Shown in pieces: positions 52,215-59,793 of a stretch of DNA of 64,000 nucleotides. Origin of the DNA: Pseudomonadota bacterium. GTDB taxonomy: Bacteria; Pseudomonadota; Gammaproteobacteria; Burkholderiales; Burkholderiaceae_C. Position numbers and translations under genes: made by a program. The stretch lies in assembly GCA_021819435.1 (NCBI GenBank), contig JAKARB010000001.1:186001-250000 (forward strand). The letters run 5' to 3'. Under the pieces are notes generated by a model. It saw only the letters and a list, made by a program, of their open reading frames with translations. It was not told the origin of the DNA and searched no databases. Each line of letters opens with the position of its first letter. Position 1 is the stretch's first letter.

Positions 52215-53906
52215 TCATGGCCCTTCGTCGCACGGTGGTGCAAAGCCTTCCAGATCAAGGCCTTCGACGAAGCGAGGGTCGAGGATCAGGCCGACCGTGG
52301 GGGTGCCATTGAAATCCCGAGATAACGTGGGTGGGCCTTTGCCACCTTTGTGGGCAAGCATTCCAGCGTCGGTCAGGGACCGCAGCACCAGGGAGGGTTG
52401 CAGGCCACGGCGATCGAACTCGGCCAATGGGACGAACAGGCCCAGTGCCACGGTGCAGCATTGCGCCGGCCCTGCGCCGGGGTTGAAGGAGCGAATGACC
52501 TCTGTGAGGGCGTCCCGCACGGCTGGGTTGAGCCGCATCGGGGCTTGTAGCCTGAAGGGCTCAGGTTGAGGTTGATCTGTGGCCGCAGGGGAGATCTGCT
52601 TGGCTGCTGGTGCGTCGTCTGGCGGGGGAGAGGCTGGGGGAGCAGCAATTGCCTGCAAGCCTTCTTCGGCGATCAGGGGCAATTGGGAACCTGCTGGCAC
52701 CGAGGGGATCGACGTGGCGGCGGCTTCGGGTGGCGAGGCTGGCGGAATGGCCACTGTACTCATGGCTTGAACCAGCAGTTTCTGATTCAGCGGTGGGGGC
52801 GTTTGGTCTATCCCGGGATACAGGATGGCGACGGACAGGAGCTTGGCTACCTCAATGGAGGACTTTGCGCCCGGCGGCCTGATGGTCCAGGTCGGGTGAT
52901 CCGGCCCCTTGGCCTCGAACACGCCGGCCGACAGGAGTACCTCCATCATCGTCGCTGGCGCCTTGGGGATGCCGGGCAGCTGTTCGGTATCCAGTAGCTT
53001 CTGCACGTCTTCTGCGGCACTGGGCCAGGCCAGGAACAGTCCATCCTCGCCGAACCAGACGCGAGACCGCTCCCGGTTGGGGAGCCACCTGCCATCCTCG
53101 CTGGCCAAATGGCGCAGGGCATCCACGAGGTAGCGCTCCAGGTGCGAACCGTACTGAGGAATCCCATAGCGGTCCGCATTGGCGCTCAGATTGCGGTCGA
53201 TCACCAGCGCCAGTGAGCGACGCACCAGGTCGTCGAGAACGTTGTGGTCGCGGTAGAGCGACATGCCGCTGACGCTGGCGGTCATGTGGGGCACGATGAC
53301 TGCGTTGTCCTGAGACAGGTAGTGCATGACAGCGGGTGGCACGACGTGAACCAGCGCGAACAGTCCCAGTCCACGTGTCTCGATGGCCTGTGCGCGCCAG
53401 CGCAGGAAATAGCGCTCGGCATCCTGGTCATGCAGCCAGGTGGCTAGCGGATGCAGGTAGGCGGACCAAATTTCGCCAGTGGGGTCGGCCACGAGCATAT
53501 GGCTGAGCACACGGTGAGCCTCGCAGCACAGTCCCGCGATGAAGGTGGCAAGGCGCCAGCGCGGTTCCAGGTGGCGTCGGGCCGAGATGGTCGAGCGCCC
53601 TGAGAAAATGTGAGCGTCGGTCCCTTGCAGGGCAAAGAATCCGACCTCCAGACCGAGATGCAGCAGACCGCCGGGTTTAGCGAAGTAGTTGTCGGCGGTG
53701 GCGGGCAGCAAGTGGACGAGATCGGCATAGCGCCTGATCAGGGACACCACGGTGGTTTCGAAGTCCTCTCGGTCCGAGCCGTGGCAGAGCTTGATGCGGG
53801 CTAGCAGCGTCGCCTGCTGATGCAGCAATTCGTCGACGGGCAGGGCGGGGAAGCCAGGGTCGGAGGACGCATAGGGACTGCTGACAATACCAAGCTGGCC
53901 TGCCAT
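52215..53906 (-). CDS. traI: MOBH-family relaxase (TraI_2 type), divergent
   Basis: A 563-residue protein related to the TraI relaxases of ICEs. The N-terminal half has LPVDELLHQQATLLARIKL, VHLLPATADNYFAKPGGLLH and RWRLATFIAGLCCEAHRVLS, which align in order with the TraI_2 domain; a Pro/Ala-rich linker (about residues 395-450) leads to a C-terminal domain of the TraI_2_C kind. The classical MOBH signature pairs an HHA-type block with LLHD(I/V)GK; here the second block is LCCEAHR, so the HD pair is not evident. I recall a clade of ICE TraI proteins sharing this altered motif, so it may be a genuine variant, not decay. The start at 53906 lacks a strong ribosome-binding site. Confidence 0.82.
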   Translation of the reverse strand: MAGQLGIVSSPYASSDPGFPALPVDELLHQQATLLARIKLCHGSDREDFETTVVSLIRRYADLVHLLPATADNYFAKPGGLLHLGLEVGFFALQGTDAHIFSGRSTISARRHLEPRWRLATFIAGLCCEAHRVLSHMLVADPTGEIWSAYLHPLATWLHDQDAERYFLRWRAQAIETRGLGLFALVHVVPPAVMHYLSQDNAVIVPHMTASVSGMSLYRDHNVLDDLVRRSLALVIDRNLSANADRYGIPQYGSHLERYLVDALRHLASEDGRWLPNRERSRVWFGEDGLFLAWPSAAEDVQKLLDTEQLPGIPKAPATMMEVLLSAGVFEAKGPDHPTWTIRPPGAKSSIEVAKLLSVAILYPGIDQTPPPLNQKLLVQAMSTVAIPPASPPEAAATSIPSVPAGSQLPLIAEEGLQAIAAPPASPPPDDAPAAKQISPAATDQPQPEPFRLQAPMRLNPAVRDALTEVIRSFNPGAGPAQCCTVALGLFVPLAEFDRRGLQPSLVLRSLTDAGMLAHKGGKGPPTLSRDFNGTPTVGLILDPRFVEGLDLEGFAPPCDEGP

Positions 53907-54392
53907 CGCATGCTTTCAGAAGCGGAAACGCATGGTGGATTCTTGGCAACCACAGCACCGTGGTCCCGGGGCAATGGCGGTTTTTTTGCAGTGCTTTCGA
54001 GGCTGGCCCGTGCGCCTGGGGCGACCGTCGGCCATGACCTAGACACATTTGGTTTCCGCATGGGCCAAGTCCGATTGCTACGGTAGACGTTGCTCGTCCT
54101 TTTCAATGAGGTTTTGCCTACGGCGCGTTGCACGATGACTGATGCGGTCGCCTGACACTGGCGGGCGTTTCCATCGCAGTGCCTTTTGTGGATGCGCTCG
54201 CGGCCTGTGGGGGGTGAGTGAACTTCTAAAGTGTGTGAATGGTTTTCCGGTCCATGCGCATCTGAAGCTTCGAGCTTGTGTCCTTGGCACGGCGCGCCCG
54301 CTCGGGATCTGGCTGTGCTGGGTGCACCGCTTCGCGGAATGCCGACCGATATGGCTGCACCGACCGAGCCTTTCCAAGAGCGGTGCACCCAA
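53907..54392. other. Gene-free stretch upstream of the relaxase gene, possible oriT region
   Basis: No supported gene lies here; the open frames on both strands lack motifs. The stretch must hold the traI promoter. Its left part has a T-rich run on the plus strand (ggtttttttgc, near 53,980). Its right part holds a long inverted repeat, listed separately. Confidence 0.45.
54320..54390. repeat. Inverted repeat with 12-bp perfect arms upstream of the relaxase gene
   Basis: GGGTGCACCGCT (54320-54331) and AGCGGTGCACCC (54379-54390) are perfect inverted copies separated by 47 bp; a partial third copy, GGCTGCACCGACC, lies between them. The right arm ends two bases from the DUF1232 gene stop. Candidates are an oriT-type recognition repeat or the ends of a small lost element; a terminator is less likely because there is no T-tract. 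Confidence 0.6.
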
Positions 54393-54791
54393 TCAGTTTC
54401 TGATCCAGGGTTGGACGGCCCACTGCCACAAAGCGAAGGTCACAAGCATCCAGACAGCGAGCACCAGCACAGCACCGACCTTGCTAGTAGGCTTGGCGCC
54501 AGAAGTCTTCATCCATTCGTCAGCCTTGGCCCGGCACTCCGCAAGGACCGGGGCAGGGACCAGACGAACGGTGAGCCAGATCAGGGCAGGCAGCAGGATC
54601 ACATCATCCACATATCCGAGCACGGGAATGAAGTCTGGAATGAGGTCGATGGGGCTCAAGGCATAGGCAACAACGAAGACGCCCAGCAACTTTGCGTACC
54701 AAGGCGTCAATGGATGTTGGGCCGCGAACCAAAGTGTCACGCCATCCCTCTTGACCTGTCTGGCCCATGCGCGCATTCGCTCGAACATCAT
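54393..54791 (-). CDS. DUF1232 (YkvA-like) membrane protein
   Basis: A 132-residue protein with the DUF1232 core: [20 protein letters not shown] then [16 protein letters not shown], and a C-terminal helix ([18 protein letters not shown]). The family is widespread and of unknown function, and is often found with transport or stress genes. The start at 54791 overlaps the YnfA-like stop as ATGA, so the two are coupled. It is probably cargo of the ICE. Confidence 0.85.
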   Translation of the reverse strand: MMFERMRAWARQVKRDGVTLWFAAQHPLTPWYAKLLGVFVVAYALSPIDLIPDFIPVLGYVDDVILLPALIWLTVRLVPAPVLAECRAKADEWMKTSGAKPTSKVGAVLVLAVWMLVTFALWQWAVQPWIRN

Positions 54792-55120
54792 GCAGATCGC
54801 CGTCCCAGCATGATGATCGCCATCCCGGCAAGGCTCACGGCCACGCCGATCCAATCCGTAGTGGTCGGCTGCACCTGGTCCACCAGCATCAGCCAGACGA
54901 TGGCTACACCGATGTAGACGCCGCCGTATGCCGCATAGACGCGCCCGGCGGCAGTGGGGTGCAGGGACAGCAGCCAGGCGAACAACCCCAGGCTTGCGGC
55001 GGCAGGAATGAGCAGCCAGACCGGCTTGTCCTGCTTGAGCCAGAGGTATGGGAGATAGCAGCCGACGATTTCAGCCACGGCGGTGAGGGCGAACAGGAAG
55101 AAGGTCTTGAGCAGATCCAT
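54788..55120 (-). CDS. YnfA/UPF0060 family small multidrug-type membrane protein
   Basis: The 110-residue product matches the YnfA family in size (about 108) and sequence: [37 protein letters not shown] and a final [17 protein letters not shown]. Four helices are visible. YnfA proteins resemble small multidrug resistance transporters, and some members have been linked to dye or drug efflux; the substrate here is unknown. The ATG at 55120 is the family start. It diverges from the MerR-controlled operon, with its start 17 bp from that promoter's -35 box. Confidence 0.9.
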   Translation of the reverse strand: MDLLKTFFLFALTAVAEIVGCYLPYLWLKQDKPVWLLIPAAASLGLFAWLLSLHPTAAGRVYAAYGGVYIGVAIVWLMLVDQVQPTTTDWIGVAVSLAGMAIIMLGRRSA

Positions 55121-55136
55121 AAATGGCGCAGGGGGC

Positions 55137-55167
55137 TTGACTCTCAAGTTACTTGAGGTTTTACCGT
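55137..55167 (+). promoter_or_regulatory. MerR-type promoter/operator with 19-bp spacer
   Basis: A -35 box TTGACT (55137-55142) and a weak -10 TACCGT (55162-55167) are separated by exactly 19 bp, the overlong spacing used by MerR-family activators. The spacer contains the perfect dyad CTCAAGT-t-ACTTGAG (55143-55157), close to the SoxR/ZntR style of operator. The downstream plus-strand genes include a MerR-family regulator, so autoregulation is likely. Confidence 0.75.
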
Positions 55168-55206
55168 GACGATGTGGGCGATGTGCCCAAGTATCGGAGA
55201 TTTGCC

Positions 55207-55488
55207 ATGAGACCTTGGAAGGCTGCCGTGGGCGTCGGAGCGGCTTGCGCTGTCTGCTGCGCTGCACCACCATTGGGAGGCGCCGCCGCATGGGCGGCAG
55301 GCTCGGCCGGCGTGGCTGCTGCGGTTTCGGCTTTGCTCGCCTGCGCCGATGAGTTCATCGTGCTGGCTGCCGTTTTGCTGTGCCTAGCCGCTGTAGGTGG
55401 CGGCGTTGTCTGGTGGCGGGGCAGGCGGCAAGCCGCACCCAGGCCCGTAACAGGGTGCGCAGGTGGCTGCAATGCAAACTGCGGCTGA
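55207..55488 (+). CDS. Small Cys-containing membrane protein in a MerR-controlled operon
   Basis: A 93-residue protein with two hydrophobic segments: about 8-45 ([20 protein letters not shown]) and 47-68 ([20 protein letters not shown]). The first helix carries a C-x-x-C-C motif, recalling the vicinal Cys pair of MerT-type mercury transporters, and the tail ends CAGGCNANCG. Metal binding or transport is a reasonable inference, but this is not a standard MerT. CGGAG stands before the ATG at 55207, the first start after the 19-bp-spacer promoter. Confidence 0.7.
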   Translation: MRPWKAAVGVGAACAVCCAAPPLGGAAAWAAGSAGVAAAVSALLACADEFIVLAAVLLCLAAVGGGVVWWRGRRQAAPRPVTGCAGGCNANCG

Positions 55489-55848
55489 TCCGGATCCATC
55501 GTTGCACGCTCCTGCCCGACGCGCTTGAGCAACGTTTGGCGTGGATACGCCGGGCGGCAATGAACGGTTTGGTGGCTCATCGTCTCCGGGGAACTCCACT
55601 GGAGCTGAGGTACCGGCCCGAGGCGAAGCCCGAGTTGGTGCAAATTGTCGCGGAGGAGCAACGATGTTGCGCATTTCTACGGTTCTCCTTGCGCGACGTG
55701 CCGGACGGTGTCGAGCTATCGATCCAAGTCCCGGAGGGATTGGAGGCCGATGCGCTCATGCTGCTGGAATTCTTTTTTTGCCAGTCGAGCATTCCGCCAC
55801 GCCTCGGAAGCCGTGCAACTGCGCGCCGGGACGATGCGGTTGACCTAG
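55455..55848 (+). pseudogene. Small cytosolic protein of a metal-type operon, possibly frameshifted
   Basis: Between about 55,500 and 55,775 one frame has clear protein character: CTLLPDALEQRLAWIRR, LELRYRPEAKPELVQIVAEE, QRCCAFLRFSLRDVPDGVEL and GLEADALMLLEFF. I recall similar short proteins with a CC motif beside MerR-family genes, function unknown. At a run of seven T (about 55,772) the frame runs on into the merR gene for over 100 bp (formal stop at 55,967), while another frame ends neatly at 55,848, ten bases before merR. A one-base slip there would restore a normal gene end. The start is uncertain: GTG at 55455, or ATG at 55560, which would lose the conserved N-terminal part. Confidence 0.45.
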
Positions 55849-55857
55849 GATGGCGGA

Positions 55858-56316
55858 ATGAGCGCGAAATTTTCCATCGGCTTCGTTGCCCGCCAGACCG
55901 GCTGCACGGTGCCGACCATCAGGTACTACGAGGAAGTCGGGCTGTTGCCCCCTATGCGCCGGACTGAGGGCGGCCAGCGATACTACGACGACAAGGCAAT
56001 TCGCCGCCTGATGTTCATTCGCCGTTGCCGGGATTTTGGTTTTTCGATTGAGCAGGTGCGTGAACTGGTTGGACTGGTCGATCAACCTGATCGCCCTTGC
56101 GTCGAGGTGCGCGACATTGCGGCGTCGCATCTGGCTCAGGTTCGGGCCAAGCTGGAAGAACTGAAAGCCTTGGAAGCCAACCTCGACGCCTTCGTGGGCA
56201 GTTGCGACGCAGCCTGTGCCGGAGGCTCGGCGGTCGATTGCACGATCCTTGAAAACCTAGGTCCGCCTGGGGATCAAGCGCGGCTTCTCATACAAGGTAG
56301 GTGTTGTACTCCCTGA
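55858..56316 (+). CDS. MerR-family metal-responsive transcriptional regulator
   Basis: A 152-residue regulator with an N-terminal winged helix (FSIGFVARQTGCTVPTIRYY, EEVGLLPPMRR) and a dimerization helix. Metal-site cysteines fall at 81, 116, 120 and 128 (DRPCVEV; SCDAAC; DCTI), similar in spacing to MerR, CadR and ZntR, so it should sense a thiophilic metal ion. As the third gene after the 19-bp-spacer promoter at 55137, it probably controls its own operon. The final segment (RLLIQGRCCTP) adds two more cysteines. Which metal it senses cannot be told. Confidence 0.88.
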   Translation: MSAKFSIGFVARQTGCTVPTIRYYEEVGLLPPMRRTEGGQRYYDDKAIRRLMFIRRCRDFGFSIEQVRELVGLVDQPDRPCVEVRDIAASHLAQVRAKLEELKALEANLDAFVGSCDAACAGGSAVDCTILENLGPPGDQARLLIQGRCCTP

Positions 56317-56620
56317 ACAAACCCAGCCTGTCGTTATGAGCATCGAAGCATTTGTGAGGCGCGACTATATGGGTGGCAGGATCGCCCGCGAGTCGCGAGT
56401 CAACTGCAGCGTCGGCTTTGCTCATCTGTCCGTACCAACGCATCTATCCGGATGCGCGGGAGGTCGCAGGCAGACAGAGAGGCCATGTCGTAGAAGTTGG
56501 CCATGAACAACCGCTTGCACCAGCAGTGGCCGAGGGCCAGTCGAGAGGATCTGGAAGACACCGCTCGCGAATTGCTCGCCCAGGATCAATGGCGGAGCCT
56601 GCCTGCCGAGTTTGCAGCTG
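56317..56620 (+). other. Gap after the MerR-family gene; at most one small frame
   Basis: The only candidate is a 50-codon plus-strand frame at 56503-56655 (MNNRLHQQWPRASREDLEDT, ending LWLGVLLL), convergent with and overlapping the end of the flhC-like gene by 35 bp. It has no evident ribosome-binding site and no family that I recognise. No terminator was picked out. Confidence 0.35.
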
Positions 56621-57241
56621 TCACCCGGCTGTGGCTGGGCGTGCTGTTGCTCTGAGCGGATGGACCTCAGCCGCCTCGCCGCAGATCGGCAAATGCCGTG
56701 GCGGAAAGGAGGCTTGCAAGCGAGGGTCGGTTTCGTATCGGCTGATCAGCTTGCAGAAGGGGCACTCGGCATTCGCCGGCGCCAAGCTGCCAATGGCGGT
56801 AAGGAATTCGCTTCCGCAGGCCTGGCAGCCGAGAACATCAAAGATGGCCGTGCGCGCGAGCCAGATCCCATCGGTGTGAGAGGCCAGGTCGAAAGCCCGA
56901 TCGAAACTGATGCGATGGGGGCACTGGCAAACCGCTTGATAGCCGCGGTAGGCACTGATCAGCGTCTCTGCAGCGCCGAACCCGGTCCGCCTCAGCCTGC
57001 GGTAGATGGAGATGAAGATCGACGATTCGGCACGGGCGATGAGGTTCGCGGCGTGGTACCACTCCAAAGAATTGGGCGGCCGTCCGCGCGGGATCGCTTG
57101 AGGATCGGTGAAGAAGAGCCGCTGGACTTCGCGCGGTTGCAGCCCCGTGATGTGATGGATGGTTTTCACGCGCGCACCGAGTGCGGCGCAATCCTGACCC
57201 ACCTTGACAGCATTCAGATGTCGCTCAGACCTTGAAGGCAT
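56621..57241 (-). CDS. FlhC-like transcriptional activator carried on the ICE
   Basis: A 206-residue FlhC-family protein. The four zinc cysteines are Cys139, 142, 160 and 163 (GCQACGSEF and ECPFCKL), almost the same positions as in E. coli FlhC (137, 140, 157, 160). The N-terminal HHITGLQPREVQRLFF is also typical. In SXT/R391 ICEs, FlhD/FlhC-like SetD and SetC switch on excision and transfer genes, and the same role is inferred here since no flagellar genes are near. The ATG at 57241 has GGAG upstream; a TTG at 57259 would overlap the flhD-like stop. It is co-transcribed with the flhD-like gene. Confidence 0.87.
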   Translation of the reverse strand: MPSRSERHLNAVKVGQDCAALGARVKTIHHITGLQPREVQRLFFTDPQAIPRGRPPNSLEWYHAANLIARAESSIFISIYRRLRRTGFGAAETLISAYRGYQAVCQCPHRISFDRAFDLASHTDGIWLARTAIFDVLGCQACGSEFLTAIGSLAPANAECPFCKLISRYETDPRLQASFPPRHLPICGEAAEVHPLRATARPATAG

Positions 57242-57255
57242 GGTGCTCTCCGTGC

Positions 57256-57579
57256 TCAAGCCATGCGCGATCGCATGGGCGTCAGGTACAGGCTGGGGGC
57301 CCTCGGCGCATGCACGGCCGCCAAGGGCGCAAGCAGTGCGGGTGGCAGTTCAAGCAGGTCCAGGAAATCCTGGCGCGGCGGGAAGAGCGTGCTGTCCCCA
57401 ATGTGGATGACGAGGGCCCAGAGTTCGTCATGGCTCAAGGTCGCGAAGTAGTCGGCCTGGCGCGCGTCAAGCGCGAACTTGCGGCATGTCGATACGCGGT
57501 CTTGTGCGATGCCCAGCCGGATGGCCTGGAGCAGGTAAAGGTTGGTCAGCTGCACGTCCGTGAGATGCGTGGCGTTCAT
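57256..57579 (-). CDS. FlhD-like co-activator carried on the ICE
   Basis: A 107-residue protein resembling FlhD: LTNLYLLQAIRLGIAQDRVS parallels [20 protein letters not shown] of E. coli FlhD, followed by a RKFALDARQADYFATLSHDE segment. FlhD forms a heteromer with FlhC that activates sigma-70 promoters. The start at 57579 has AGGA 6-7 nt upstream. The stop lies 15 bp before the FlhC-like ATG. The C-terminal half is less conserved. Confidence 0.78.
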   Translation of the reverse strand: MNATHLTDVQLTNLYLLQAIRLGIAQDRVSTCRKFALDARQADYFATLSHDELWALVIHIGDSTLFPPRQDFLDLLELPPALLAPLAAVHAPRAPSLYLTPMRSRMA

Positions 57580-57731
57580 GGTAAGTCCTGTCGGTTGACC
57601 CAAACGGGGCGAGGTAGTGGCAGTGGATTGGTCTGGGCCTTTGGTGTCGCATAGGGCTTTGGAAGAGAGAGAAAGACAGCTTCAGAATAGCCGCCACCCA
57701 GCGCGTTGATCAAGCTCTTGAACAACCGCAT
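57576..57731 (-). CDS. Possible 51-residue protein overlapping the flhD-like start
   Basis: A short frame (MRLFKSLINALGGGYSEAVF, then a Pro-rich tail ending WVNRQDLP) has a stop overlapping the flhD-like ATG as ATGA, the arrangement expected of a coupled upstream gene. There is no good ribosome-binding site and I recognise no family, so it may be chance. Confidence 0.3.
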   Translation of the reverse strand: MRLFKSLINALGGGYSEAVFLSLPKPYATPKAQTNPLPLPRPVWVNRQDLP

Positions 57732-57999
57732 TGGCGCTCGCCATCGACAACACCCCGCCTTGGCCGTCGAATGCTTGTTCCGCCTTGAAAGGGCTGTGCG
57801 GGTCGATGCATACGAGTCATCGACGAGGGCTGCATGCGTGCCCTTGAAAGTGCCATTCGCTAAACCAGACTGATCGAAGCAGGCGCATCGATCCATCCTT
57901 CCTTCGGTGAGCCCGCTGACACACAGCGGTTGGTCTGGTGGCGATGCCAGCCGACCTGTCTTCAGATTCGATGGCCGCCGAGCAGAGAGGTCTCTCCCT
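57732..57999. other. Divergent control region between the flhDC-like genes and an unknown gene
   Basis: No gene is supported here. It must hold the promoter of the minus-strand flhDC-like unit and that of the plus-strand gene at 58000. I could not identify a convincing promoter or operator by eye. Confidence 0.35.
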
Positions 58000-58350
58000 A
58001 TGAACAACGTGCAGACACAACCAGACGAGGTCGATGCGCTCCATGTCTTCTTGACCAAGGTGACGAAAGTCTTGGAGCAGCACCAGATCCCCCTGAGCAC
58101 TCTCAGGCTTGCTGCCTACGCGACCGATGCAATGCGTGTGCTGCGGCAGTTCGAGCAGCAGGCCAACATGTCCAAGGCCTTTGACGACATGCTGAAATCA
58201 GGCTGCTGCGACTGGCGCAACCCGGGCAGCATCGATGATCCGGCGGATGTGATCTCCATGGCCCTGACGCATGTCTCCATGGCGCTGCGGAACCTGTATG
58301 CCGAACTGGAGGCCACCCTGGCCGAGGCGAGCGCGCCGGCCGGTGGTTGA
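58000..58350 (+). CDS. Hypothetical ICE protein, 116 residues
   Basis: An acidic, helix-rich, soluble protein (MNNVQTQPDEVDALHVFLTK, FEQQANMSKAFDDM, DPADVISMALTHVSMALRNL) with no recognised domain. AGAGAGG lies upstream of the ATG, and a good hairpin follows the stop, supporting a real single-gene unit. It is the only plus-strand gene in this part of the element, divergent from the flhDC-like pair. Confidence 0.65.
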   Translation: MNNVQTQPDEVDALHVFLTKVTKVLEQHQIPLSTLRLAAYATDAMRVLRQFEQQANMSKAFDDMLKSGCCDWRNPGSIDDPADVISMALTHVSMALRNLYAELEATLAEASAPAGG

Positions 58351-58362
58351 GGCGTGCCCCGA

Positions 58363-58399
58363 CCATGAAAAAGCCACCGAGGCCGAGGCGTCGGTGGCT
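58363..58399 (-). terminator. Rho-independent terminator for the minus-strand DUF932 gene
   Basis: A perfect 9-bp stem (AGCCACCGA at 58372-58380, TCGGTGGCT at 58391-58399) is followed, on the minus strand, by a short T-run (plus-strand gaaaaag at 58367-58373). Confidence 0.65.
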
Positions 58400-58425
58400 G
58401 TCAAGAAAAAACAATGTCTGGAAGC

Positions 58426-58454
58426 AAGGTGCCGTCAAGGCACCTTGTTATTTT
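58426..58454 (+). terminator. Rho-independent terminator for the plus-strand gene
   Basis: The stem AAGGTGCC (58426-58433) / GGCACCTT (58439-58446) is followed by GTTATTTT on the plus strand. It faces the minus-strand terminator next to it, so the convergent genes at 58000 and 58459 each have one. Confidence 0.65.
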
Positions 58455-58458
58455 CCAC

Positions 58459-59520
58459 TCAAGCGGCTCGGGCCAGCTCCTGCCAATCCTTGGCCGGCAG
58501 CTCGATCAGCTTGCCACCCAGCGCTTCGAACTCGGTCGCGCGGTCGTAGTCTTCGACCTCCTGCGAGTAGTGGGTCACCGCGTTGACCAGGCCGTAGCCG
58601 GACAGGTCGCCTTCGGTGATCAGGTGGCGCAGCACGCCGGAGCGCTCAGTGTCAGTCAGTGTGTATCGCTGAGCCAGCACTTCCACCGTCTTGACCGGAT
58701 CCCCGACCAGCGGAATCTGCAGGGTCTTCTGCATCTTCTGCGCGGTCTGGAGGAAGGTCGCTTCCGAGACGGCCGCCTGTACCACATCACGCACCTTCAA
58801 GAAGAAGGCCTTGTCATCGGCGAGCAGGGTGTCGTCCTTGAACACGGTGAGGTTCTCGTCCGTTCCCAGCGCACGCCCGACGTGGGTCTTGCGCAGCGAT
58901 CGATCCGAAGCGATCAGGCCATTGCGACACACCAACCGGTACAGCAGGGGCTGAACCGACAGGGTGCCTTGCCCCACCTCCGAATTCGAGATCACCACGC
59001 CGGCCTGGACGACATCACCGGGCGCCATCTCCATCCTCAGGCGCGGCGTGACGCACTTGAGGTACATCCGCGTGTCCGTCAGTTCGACCGACTCGAAGAC
59101 CACATCGGGCAACTTCTGAAGCACTGGCAGCACGCTCTCGGCGAGATCGAAGTTGTCAAGGCGGCGGTAGCGGTCCGACAACACGGCCCGGACGTTGCCG
59201 TCCAGGGTGCGGATCATGCGCCGGTCATCGTCGCTCTGCAGCCATGTGTTCACATTCCGGTCGAGCAGGACCGGCTGCTCGCTGCGCATGCGTTCGAAGT
59301 ACGCATACGGGATCTTCAGCTTGTCGGCCAACTGCCGGCGAGCCAGCGGCGTGACGCCATAGGGCCTGCGCCCACTGCCTTCATCGATCACCAGGCTTGT
59401 CTTGCCGGTATCGTCGGTGTCGTGCCGCAGTAGTGGCGACGACACCACCATGTCTTTCTTGGAATGCAACTGGCGCTGAAGTTCACGGGCCAGGTCTACA
59501 AGGGAACGTCCGTTTCTCAT
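58459..59520 (-). CDS. DUF932 family ICE protein
   Basis: The 353-residue product matches DUF932 proteins of phages, plasmids and ICEs: YGVTPLARRQLADKLKIPYA near the N-terminus, RAVLSDRYRRLDNFDLAES, then GVVISNSEVGQGTLSVQPLL and RLVCRNGLIASDR. The biochemical role is unknown, although the family always travels with mobile-element replication genes. The start at 59520 has GAGGAG upstream (ACGAGGAGTTTGAT); the frame is open further 5'. A long palindrome-rich leader precedes it. Confidence 0.87.
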   Translation of the reverse strand: MRNGRSLVDLARELQRQLHSKKDMVVSSPLLRHDTDDTGKTSLVIDEGSGRRPYGVTPLARRQLADKLKIPYAYFERMRSEQPVLLDRNVNTWLQSDDDRRMIRTLDGNVRAVLSDRYRRLDNFDLAESVLPVLQKLPDVVFESVELTDTRMYLKCVTPRLRMEMAPGDVVQAGVVISNSEVGQGTLSVQPLLYRLVCRNGLIASDRSLRKTHVGRALGTDENLTVFKDDTLLADDKAFFLKVRDVVQAAVSEATFLQTAQKMQKTLQIPLVGDPVKTVEVLAQRYTLTDTERSGVLRHLITEGDLSGYGLVNAVTHYSQEVEDYDRATEFEALGGKLIELPAKDWQELARAA

Positions 59521-59793
59521 ATCAAACTCCTCGTCTGAAAAGAAAAAGCGAGGACGGCACGGCCCACTGACGGGGATGCGCATCCCCGCCAGGGTTGATG
59601 AAGGACCGGTTCGAACCGGTCCACACAGCGCACGAATGCGCGAAATGACTCCAGGGCTGTCTTTGCCTTGCCGTGAGGCTTGGCCTGGTCTGACAGCTAC
59701 CAGTGGGGAATCCCTTTCAGCGCCATCACGGCAGAACGTCGCCACGGTGGCCGTGAAAGGGATGTGGCTTGTGGCCACACCCTTTCGACTTCT
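59521..59793 (-). promoter_or_regulatory. Palindrome-rich leader of the DUF932 gene
   Basis: It holds two perfect palindromes side by side, CGGGGATGCGCATCCCCG (59571-59588) and GGACCGGTTCGAACCGGTCC (59603-59622), the motif ATGACTCCAGGGCTG (59645-59659) repeated near 63,629, and a 10-bp inverted pair ATCCCTTTCA (59710-59719) / TGAAAGGGAT (59754-59763). TGTGGCCACA (59770-59779) is a further palindrome just before the upstream gene's stop. No clear promoter was picked. Confidence 0.6.

Noticed and set aside
53907-54392. A small gene upstream of the relaxase
   Set aside because: Frames on both strands lack start signals and family resemblance; the region fits better as regulatory or transfer-origin DNA.
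55207-55488. merT mercury transporter
   Set aside because: The CxxCC helix is reminiscent, but length, helix number and neighbours (no merP or merA) do not fit.
59603-59622. GGTTCGAACC resembling a tRNA T-arm
   Set aside because: It lies at the centre of a perfect palindrome and no acceptor, D or anticodon arm can be built around it.
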